A stretch of 20,475 bases of DNA from Symbiodinium natans. Lineage: Eukaryota; Sar; Dinophyceae; Suessiales; Symbiodiniaceae. The translations under genes were made by a program, and so were the position numbers. The stretch is from the NCBI GenBank assembly GCA_905221605.1, contig CAJNDS010001386.1:1-20475 (forward strand). Reading direction: 5' to 3'. This document shows, piece by piece, positions 9,481 to 17,351 of the stretch (position 1 is its first letter; each line of letters starts with the position of its first letter). The notes beneath the pieces are model-generated. The model searched no databases. It worked only from the letters and a program-made list of their open reading frames with translations, and was not told the origin of the DNA.

Positions 9481-9549
9481 GCAGAGCAGAGGAACAATTG
9501 CTTCTCTTCTACAGAGCAGACGAAGCCAGGAGTTCCTCTCCTCTGCACA
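9481..9549. repeat. 69-bp module duplication in B unit 3
   Basis: The segment begins with GCAGAGCAGAGGAACAATTG and is followed at 9550 by the same word ending in A. B unit 1 has one copy of this module at the equivalent place (3710). The two copies have diverged by several substitutions, so the extra copy was not made by the most recent step. Confidence 0.8.
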
Positions 9550-11613
9550 GCAGAGCAGAGGAACAATTACTTCTCCTCTACAGAGCTCCTGGCTTCCTCT
9601 GCTCTGTAGAAGAGAAGCAACTGTTCCTCTGCTCTGTGCAGAGGAGAGGAACTCCTGGCATCCTCTGCTCTGTAGAAGAGCGGCAACTGTTCCTCTGCTC
9701 TGATTTACATAGATGCTCAACTGGCGCATTTGGGTTCAAAGTCCATTCGCAGGGATTCCAAGGAGTGTATGATCTCCATCAACATTGGGGCGTGGGGCAA
9801 TGGGGCTGGGGGCATGGGGCTGGGGCATGGGGCTGATTCATCTCAAAAGATTGTTGTTGCCAGCCCCATGCCCCCAGCCCCATGCCCCCAGCCCCATGCC
9901 CCCCATGCCACATGCCCCCAGCCTCATGCCCCCAGCCCGGTTGAAAGTCCATTCGAAGGGGTTTTAAGGGGGTTCATGACAGGGGGGTTGGCATCCGAGA
10001 GGACCAAGGGCCCCATGCCCCAAGCCAAAGGTCGGACTCAGCCAGTTAAGTCCAACCAGGTTGTTGTTTGTTGTTGTTCTTTGTTGGCTGTTGTTGTTGT
10101 TGGTATTAGTCGTGGCGAAACTCTATGATGTTTCGACTAATAAGTAAATTAAAACCCTAAAGTCCATTCGCAGGGATTCAAACTATTGCGAGTGCCATTG
10201 TCAAACTCCTTTACATGATAAGTAAAGTGAAACCCTGAAGTCCATTCGCAGGGATTCAAACCCCTGCGAATGCCATTGTCAAACTCGTCCTCTCCTCTGC
10301 TGCGCAGAGGAGAGGAACTGCTGGCTTCTGCAGAGGAGAAGCAAGAAGCAAGGCTTCCTCTCCTCTGCTGTGCAGAGGAAAGGAACTGCTGGCTTCCTCG
10401 GAGAAGCAAGGGGTTCCTCTGCTCTGCTGTGCAGAGGAGAGGAATTGTTGGCTTCCTCTGCTCTGTACAGGAGAAGCAAGGGTTCCTCTGCTCTGCTACA
10501 GGGGTAGGGGACCAGGTTGTTGTTTGTTGATTATTTTTACTACTATCCTCTTACATCCGACCAGGTTGTTGTTTGTTGTTGTTCTTTGTTTGGCTGTTGT
10601 TGTTGTTGGTGGTCAGGGTGGATCATTGGGTGGGTGGGTCGGGGGTGGCCGGAGATGGCTTCCCCCCTGCTCGCTGGAAATTGACGAAGGAGATCATGGC
10701 ACTCGCAGGGATTATAGAGAGAGCCCCCCTATACCCCTGGACCGATGGCTCCTCTGCGAGACGAAGGAGATCATGCCATGGCATTCGCATGGATGTAAAG
10801 GAGTTTGACAATGGCACTCGCAGGGATTTGAATCCCTGCGAATGGACTTTAGGGTTTCAATTTACTTATTAGTCGAAACATCATAGGGTTTCGCCACGAC
10901 TTATAAGTAAACTTTGCATTCCCCCTCCATAGCTTGAATTTCCATGATATTTCCAGCGAGCAGGGGTAAGCCATCTCCGGCCACCCCGACCCAATGACCC
11001 ACCCTGACCACCAACAACAACAACAGCCAAACAAAGAACAACAACAAACAACAACCTGGTCGGATATAAGAGGATAGTGATAAAGAAGAACAACAAACAA
11101 CAACCTGGTCGGACTTAACCCCCTACCCCTGTAGCAGAGGAGAGGAACCCTTGCTTCTCCTGGCAGAGGAAGCCAGCAGTTCCTCTCCTCTGCACTGCCG
11201 AGCAGAGGAACCCTTGCTTCTCCTCTACAGACCAGAGGAGCCCAGCAGTTCCTTTCCTCTGCACAGCAGAGGAGAGGAAGCCTTGCTTCTTGCTTCTCCT
11301 GGTTCCTCCTCTACTGAGCAGAAGAAGCCAGCAATGCCTTTCTTCTGCACAGCAGAGCCTTGCTTCTCCTCTACTGAGCAGAGGAAGCCAGCAGTTCCTT
11401 TCCTCTGCACAGCAGAGCAGGGGCTTCTCCTGTACAGAGCAGAGGAAGCCAACAATTCCTCTCCTCTGCACAGCAGAGCAGAGGAACCCTTGCTTCTCCT
11501 CTACTCTACAGAGCAGAGGAAGCCAACGGTTCCTTTCCTCTACACAGCAGAGGAGAGGAAGCCTTGCTTCTTGCTTCTCCTCTGCAGAAGTCAGCAGTTC
11601 CTCTCCTCACAGC
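9550..11613. repeat. B unit 4 (2064 bp)
   Basis: Matches B unit 2 at an offset of 5840 rising to 5850. The nested inverted repeat has arms 10109-10216 and 10793-10900; the large one has arms 10289-10681 and 10949-about 11357. Differences from unit 2 include CTCAAAAGATTG in place of CTCAAGGAGGTTG near 9845, and the 10 bp near 9980 that unit 2 lacks. Like unit 2, its right end passes into the 10-bp array. Confidence 0.85.
9787..9938 (+). other. G-rich/C-rich foldback with G-quadruplex potential, copy 4
   Basis: As copy 1, with a CGT in place of the first CAT spacer. The G-rich half is 9787-9835 and the C-rich half about 9861-9938. All four G-runs needed for a quadruplex are kept. Confidence 0.8.
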
Positions 11614-12485
11614 CAACAACCAACAACCAGCAACCAGCAACCAGCAACCAGCAACCAGCAGCAACCAGCAACCAGCAGCAACCAGCAACCAGCAGCAACC
11701 AGCAACCAGCAGCAACCAGCAACCAGCAGCAACCAGCAGCAACCAGCAGCAACCAGCAGCAGCCAGCAGCAACCAGCAGCAACCAGCAGCAACCAGCAGC
11801 AACCAGCAGCAACCAGCAGCAACCAGCAACAACCAGCAGCAACCAGCAGCAACCAGCAGCAACCAGCAGCAACCAGCAGCAACCAGCAGCAACCAGCAGC
11901 AACCAGCAGCAACCAGCAGCAACCAGCAGCAACCAGCAGCAACCAGCAGCAACCAGCAGCAACCAGCAGCAACCAGCAGCAACCAGCAACAACCAGCAGC
12001 AACCAGCAACAACCAGCAGCAACCAGCAACAACCAGCAACAACCAGCAACAACCAGCAACAACCAGCAACAACCAGCAACAACCAGCAACAACCAGCAAC
12101 AACCAGCAACAACCAGCAACAACCAGCAACAACCAGCAACAACCAGCAACAACCAGCAGCAACCAGCAGCAACCAGCAGCAACCAGCAGCAGCAACCAGC
12201 AGCAGCAACCAGCAGCAACCAGCAGCAACCAGCAGCAACCAGCAGCAACAACCAGCAACAACCAGCAACCAGCAGCAACCAGCAGCAGCAGCAGCAGCAA
12301 CCAGCAGCAACCAGCAGCAACCAGCAGCAACCAGCAGCAACCAGCAGCAACCAGCAGCAACCAGCAGCAACCAGCAGCAACCAGCAGCAACCAGCAGCAA
12401 CCAGCAGCAACCAGCAGCAACCAGCAACAAGCAGCAACAACCAGCAACAACCAGCAACAACCAGCAACAACCAGCAACCAGCAAC
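11614..12485. repeat. 10-bp microsatellite array, copy 3 (expanded)
   Basis: About 68 bp longer than copy 2. Variant order follows copy 2 at first; then at 12180-12300 the decamer register is broken by extra CAG triplets (including six CAG in a row at 12280-12297) and by short ACCAGCA forms. The GCCAGCAGCA variants seen in the right half of copies 1 and 2 are missing. This indicates slippage after the monomers were duplicated. Confidence 0.93.
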
Positions 12486-12541
12486 AAAGAACAAAGAATA
12501 AAGAACAAAGAACAAACAACAAACAACAAACAACAAACAAC
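12486..12541. repeat. 7-bp array, copy 3 (8 units)
   Basis: Four AAAGAAC-type heptamers (the second is AAAGAAT) and four AAACAAC heptamers. This is five units fewer than in the other two copies. Confidence 0.92.
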
Positions 12542-13441
12542 AAAATAAACAACAACCAAGCAACCTGGTCGGATCCCACAGCAACCCAACAGCAACGAAA
12601 AAATGAAGCACGGAAAGGCACCACAGCAATCCAACAGTAGCGAAAAAATGAAGCACAGAAAGGCACCACACAGCGACCCAAAACGAAGGAACAGAAAGGC
12701 AAAGCCAAAAACAAAAGCACGGAAAAGGCACCACATGGCGACCAAATAATGAAGGCACAAAAAACACAGTACAAAAATGAAGGCACAGAAAGACACCATA
12801 CAGCCAACACAGCGACCAAACCCAACAAAAATGAAGCACAGAAAGGCACCACACAGCAACGAACAACGAAAAAAAATAGCACAAAAAGGCACTACACACG
12901 ACTTAAAACGAACACAAACGGCAAAGCGGCCAAAACAAAAAGTGCAGCGACCACACATGAAACAGAAAGGGCATGCACAGCAACCAAAGTCCATGCATAG
13001 CAAACAAAAAAAATCTAGAAAACCAAAACACATGCATAGGGTGTGCACAGTCACCAAAAAAAAGAAGAAACACCAAAAAAACATGAAGAAACAGAAAAAG
13101 GTTTTTTTCTGTGCTTTCATTTTTTTGGTTGCTGTTTTTGTGCCTTTTCTGTTGGTCGTGTGGTGTCTTTCTGTTTCATTTTTGGTGTTTGTGTGGTGCT
13201 TTTTTGTGCCTTCAAAAAACCGACCAAAAAATATGGAACAGAAAGGCCATGCACAGAGACCAAAAAATATAAAGAAACAGAAGGGCATGCACAGCGACCA
13301 AAAAACATGAAAGGACACAAAGGGCATGCACAGCGACCAAAAAATATGAAGGAACAGAAAGGCCATGCACAGCGATCAAAAAATGTAAGGGAACAAAAAG
13401 GACATGCACAGCGAACCAAAAAATATGAAGGAAAAGAAACA
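12542..13441. repeat. A-rich minisatellite block, copy 3 and its extension
   Basis: Up to about 12949 the sequence follows copies 1 and 2 with small changes. Beyond that the match stops and a more regular A-rich minisatellite continues. From about 13230 to 13441 the unit is 39-41 bp, built from GCGACCAAAAAA, ATGAAG, GAACAGAAAGG and CATGCACA words. Open frames such as 13043-13783 and 13212-13442 (minus) run through it but resemble no known family. Confidence 0.8.
13069..13140. repeat. Head-to-head inversion of the A-rich minisatellite
   Basis: A plus-orientation unit ending near 13100 (CACCAAAAAAACATGAAG, ACAGAAAAAG) is followed at once by its inverted form (GTTTTTTTCTGTG, CATTTTTTTGG). T-rich inverted units persist to about 13210, then normal orientation returns at about 13213. 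The junction has almost no spacer, so the arms could form a long hairpin. Confidence 0.7.
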
Positions 13442-13588
13442 TTGGTGCAGGTTTCCGAAGTTTCAGTTCTCCAAATCTTTGGATTTCTTCCGGGGCCTGT
13501 CAAGCTTGAAATATTCCAAACCCCTGAACTGCTTCGAGCCAGGAAGGAAAGTCAAGGTAGCAAGTCTGTATCGGCCCCAACAACATCC
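13442..13588. other. 147 bp without recognisable feature or internal repeat
   Basis: Mixed-composition sequence between the A-rich minisatellite and the triplicated unit. No second copy was seen in the window. It is overlapped by open frames on both strands, none with a recognisable domain. Confidence 0.5.
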
Positions 13589-14175
13589 AAGGTATGGCAT
13601 CATGAGCATCAAGTGCCCTGCAATCCCAAGCATCATGGGCATTCCCTTTTCTTCTCAAAGGCATGCTGGGAGTTCGCCCCTCCCCTATCCCCCCTCCCGC
13701 GCGAAAAATCGGAAGTTTTACACGAGTGGTTGTGCATTGCATTGTTTGGTTTGTTAGTTTGTGGGTTTGTTTGTTTGTTCTGAACATTGTTTTCACGAGT
13801 GCTTGCAAAAGTTTCGGAACCGTTTTGTTTTTAGAAGACATTTCGGGAGCTCGCCCCTCCCCGAAAAACACGACGAAGACAACGACATGCACGAGTGCTT
13901 GCAAGGGTAGAGGTGTTCTAGGCTTAGGCCAAAGACTGCAGGGCCTGGGGCCCTGAACCTTTGCTTACAAGCTGTCTGCGAAAATCGTCATGCAAGCACA
14001 GTTCCCCCAACCCCGTTGCTTGTCTGCGACATTCGTCATACAAGCACAGTCCCCCCAACCCTGTGGCGCCCCCCCCCCAACCCCATTGCTTATCTGCGAA
14101 AATCGTCATGCAAGCACAGGCCCCCCAACCCCGTTGCTTATCTGCGAAATTCGTCATACAAACACAGTCCCCCTA
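13589..14175. repeat. Triplicated unit, copy 1 (587 bp)
   Basis: Begins AAGGTATGGCATCATGAGC and includes two GGGAG(T/C)TCGCCCCTCCCC motifs, a G/T-rich stretch (GTTTGGTTTGTTAG), three CACGAGTG words and CCAAAGACTGCAGGGCCTGG (13930-13949). It ends in 48-bp subrepeats (13958-14175). A run of ten C lies at 14069-14078. The small frames (e.g. 13663-13956) are kept only because the copies are alike; no protein family is recognisable. Confidence 0.9.
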
Positions 14176-14809
14176 AAGGTATGGCATCATGAGCATCAAG
14201 TGCCCTGCAATCCCAAGCATCATGGGCATTCCCTTGTCTTTTCAAAGGCATGCTGGGAGTTCGCCCCTCCCCTATCCCCCCTCCCGCGCGAAAAATCGGA
14301 AGTTTTACACGAGTGGTTGTGCATTGCATTGTTTGGTTTGTTAGTTTGTGGGTTTGTTTGTTTGTTCTGAACATTGTTTTCACGAGTGCTTGCAAAAGTT
14401 TCGGAACCGTTTTGTTTTTAGAAGACATTTCGGGAGCTCGCCCCTCCCCGAAAAACACGACGAAGACAACGACATGCACGAGTGCTTGCAAGGGTAAAGG
14501 TGTTTTAGGCTTAGGCCAAAGACTGCAGGGCCTGGGGCCCTGAACCTTTGCTTACAAGCACAGTCCCAACCCCGTTGCTTGTCTGCGAAAATCGTCATGC
14601 AAGCACAGTTCCCCCAACCCCGTTGCTTGTCTGCGACATTCGTCATACAAGCACAGTCCCCCCAACCCTGTGGCTTATCTGCGAAAATCGTAGTACAAGC
14701 ACGGGCCCCCCCAACCCCATTGCTTATCTGCGAAAATCGTCATGCAAGCACAGGCCCCCCAACCCCGTTGCTTATCTGCGAAATTCGTCATACAAACACA
14801 GTCCCCCTA
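14176..14809. repeat. Triplicated unit, copy 2 (634 bp)
   Basis: Repeats copy 1 at offset 587 with few substitutions. It is 47 bp longer, mainly because of differences in the number of 48-bp subrepeats in its tail (14545-14809). Confidence 0.9.
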
Positions 14810-15552
14810 AAGGTATGGCATCATGAGCATCAAGTGCCCTGCAATCCCAAGCATCATGGGCATTCCCTTTTCTTCTCGAAGGCATGCTGGGAGTTCGCCC
14901 CTCCCCTATCCCCCTCCCGCGCGAAAAATCGGAAGTTTTACACGAGTGGTTGTGCATTGCATTGTTTGGTTTGTTAGTTTGTGGGTTTGTTTGTTTGTTC
15001 TGAACATTGTTTTCACGAGTGCTTGCAAAAGTTTCGGAACCGTTTTGTTTTTAGAAGACATTTCGGGAGCTCGCCCCTCCCCGAAAAACACGACGAAGAC
15101 AACGACATGCACGAGTGCTTGCAAGGGTAGAGGTGTTTTAGGCTTAGGCCAAAGACTGCAGGGCCTGGGGCCCTGAACTTTTGCTTACAAGCACAGTTCC
15201 AACCCCGTTGCTTGTCTGCGAAAATCGTCATGCAAGCACAGTTCCCCCAACCCCGTTGCTTGTTTGCGACATTCGTCATACAAGCACAGTCCCTCCAACC
15301 CTGTGGCTTATCTGCGAAAATCGTAACACAAGCACGGGCCCCCCCAACCCCGTTGCTTATCTGCGAAAATCGTCATGCAAGCACAGGCCCCCCAACCCCG
15401 TTGCTTATCTGTGAAATTCGTCATACAAGCACAGTCCCCCCAACCCCGTCGCTTATGTGCGAAAACCGTCATACAAACACAGTCCCCCTAACCCCGTAGC
15501 TTGTCTGCGAAAATCGTCATTCAAGCACAGTCCCCCCAACCCCGTTGCTTAT
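14810..15552. repeat. Triplicated unit, copy 3 (743 bp)
   Basis: Repeats copy 2 at offset 634. Its tail (15179-15552) holds about eight 48-bp subrepeats with the core GCTTATCTGCGAAAATCGTC, AAGCACAG and CCCCCCAACCCC. The last subrepeats diverge before the array changes to unrelated sequence. Confidence 0.9.
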
Positions 15553-15957
15553 CAGAAATTTGACGTCAAGTTTTGTGACACACATATGTCTTAAAGTGGA
15601 CACACCTATGTCATAAACTTGGGAGTCAAGGCGACACACTTATGTCTCCAAGATTGGACTCCAGTGTTGTGACACACCCATGTCTGAAAGTTTGGAGCCA
15701 AGTGTCGTGAGAGACCTATGATTTAAGGTTTAAAGTCTATTTTTGTGTCACACTTGGAGCGTCAAGTGTGGAGTCAATGTACATGACAAGCCTATGTCTT
15801 AATGTTTGGAGTGAAGTTTTGTGACATTTCTTTTTTGAAGGCTGTCACACACACACACCTATGTTTTACAGTTTGGAGTCAAGTTTTGTGACAGACCTAT
15901 GTCCGAAAGTAGACACACTTATGTCATAAACTTGGGGGTCGAGTTTTGCGACACACC
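15553..15957. repeat. Degenerate repeat of about 40 bp
   Basis: Around ten diverged units share TTTGGAGTCAAG, TTTTGTGACACACC and TATGTC words at about 38-45 bp spacing. A short (CA)n run lies near 15845-15857. No open frame of note. Confidence 0.75.
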
Positions 15958-16134
15958 TTAAACTGAAACTGGTCCTTGGGAGCTCGAAGCAAGGATCTGA
16001 AGAAGGCCCTAAAAACTTAGAACTGGTCCCTGAGAGCTCGAAGCAAGCAGTTGAGAGGCTCTGAAAACTTAAAACTAGCCCCTGGGAGCTCGAAGCAAGC
16101 AGTTCAGAGGCGCTAAAAACTTAAAATTGGTCCT
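15958..16134. repeat. 53-bp repeat, three copies
   Basis: Units starting at about 15967, 16021 and 16074 share AACTGGTCC, GGGAGCTCGAAGCAAG and CTAAAAACTTA. The last one leads directly into the 57-bp minisatellite after TTGGTCCTGCGACTG. The GAGCTCGAAGC core is similar to GAGCTCCAAGC at about 20416, on the other side of the transposase. Confidence 0.8.
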
Positions 16135-17310
16135 GCGACTGTGCTGTTCCCACATGGTCGTGTTGATTTTTTCAAGTGGCCCCTTATGTGTGCGACTGTG
16201 CTGTTCCCACATGGTCGTGCTCATCTTTTCAAGTGGCCCGTTATGTGTGCGATTGTGCTGTTTTGCTCATTTTTTCGATCTTTCAAGTGGCCCGTTGTCT
16301 GTGCGACTGTGCTGTTCCCACATGGTCGTGCTCACCTTTTCAAGTGGCCCGTTTTGTGTGCTACGGTGCTGTTCCCACATGGTTGTACTGATCTTTTCAA
16401 GTGGCCGTGCTGTTCACATGGTCGTGCTCACCTTTTCAAGTGGCGCGTTTTGTGTGCTACTGTGCTGTTCCCACATGGTCGTGCTGATCTTTCAAGTGGC
16501 CCGTTTTGTGTGCTACTGTGCTGTTCCCACATGGTCGTGCTCACCTTTTCAAGTGGCCCGTTGTGCTACCGTGCTGTTCCCACAGGTTGTGCTCACCTTT
16601 TCAAGTGGCCCGTGTTGTGTGCTACTGTGCTGTTCCCACATTGGTCGTGCTGATCTTTCAAGTGGCCTATTATGTGTGCGACTGTGCTGTTCCCACATGG
16701 TCGTGCTGATCTTTCAAGTAGCCCGTTTTGTGTGCTACGGTGCTGTTCCCACATGGTCGTGCTCACCTTTTGAAGTGGCCCGTTTTGTGTGCTACGGTGC
16801 TGTTCCCACATGGTCGTGCTGATCTTTTCAAGTGGCCCGTTATGTGTGCTACCGTGCTGTTCCCACATGGTCGTGCTGATCTTTCAAGTGGCGCGTTATG
16901 TGTGCGACTGTGCTGTTCCCACATGGTCGTGCTGATCTTTCAAGTAGCCCGTTTTGTGTGCTACGGTGCTGTTCCCACATGGTCGTGCTCACCTTTTCAA
17001 GTGGCCCGTTATGTGTGCTACCGTGCTGTTCCCACATGGTCGTGCTCACCTTTTCAAGTGGCCCGTTATGTGTGCGACTGTGCTGTTCCCACATGGTCGT
17101 GCTCACCTTTGCAAGTGGTCCGTTTTGTGTGCTACGGTGCTGTTCCCACATGGTCGTGCTGATCTTTCAAGTAGCCCGTTTTGTGTGCTACGGTGCTGTT
17201 CCCACATGGTCGTGCTCACCTTTTCAAGTGGCCCGTTATGTGTGCTACCGTGCTGTTCCCACATGGTCGTGCTCACCTTTGCAAGTGGCTCGTTTTGTGT
17301 GCTATTGTGC
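16135..17310. repeat. 57-bp minisatellite, about 21 copies
   Basis: The unit contains GTGCTGTTCCCACATGGTCG, then CTCACCTTTTCAAGTGGCCC and GTTATGTGTGCTAC. Most units are 57 bp (19 codons) and some 55 or 56 bp, owing to a lost T in CTTTTC. Degenerate or shortened units lie near 16258 and 16408. Variants alternate between CTCACCTTTTC and CTGATCTTTC types. Full-length units keep a frame open, which gives repetitive frames on both strands. The last copies are in frame with the transposase. Confidence 0.92.
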
Positions 17311-17351
17311 CCCGACGCCGCATTGCCTACAAGTTTCGCGGGCCCACGGGC

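Larger units (their letters stand above)
7482..9549. repeat. B unit 3 (2068 bp)
   Basis: Matches B unit 1 at offset 5771 with scattered substitutions. The nested inverted repeat has arms 8042-8149 and 8707-8814; the large one has arms 8222-8595 and 8863-about 9271. It is longer than unit 1 because of a 69-bp segment at 9481-9549 that repeats the neighbouring GCAGAGCAGAGGAACAATT module. Confidence 0.85.
1..12949. repeat. Macrosatellite with monomers of about 5.8 kb
   Basis: Monomer 1 (1-5762), monomer 2 (5763-11613) and a partial monomer 3 (11614-12949) have the same internal order: 10-bp array, 7-bp array, A-rich block, B unit, B unit. From position 1 to about 3720, monomer 1 matches monomer 2 at a constant offset of 5771. 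A 69-bp gain at 9481-9549 and smaller indels raise the offset to 5849-5850 for the second B unit. Substitutions noticed between monomers are few, for example 2920/8691, 2976/8747 and 3015/8786. The left end is cut by the window. Such identity implies recent duplication, ongoing homogenisation or an assembly artefact. No protein-coding content is supported inside it. Confidence 0.9.

Noticed and set aside
16135-17310. Protein made of 19-residue repeats as a separate gene
   Set aside because: Units of 55-56 bp shift the frame several times, and frames are open on both strands. Without transcript evidence I treat it as minisatellite.
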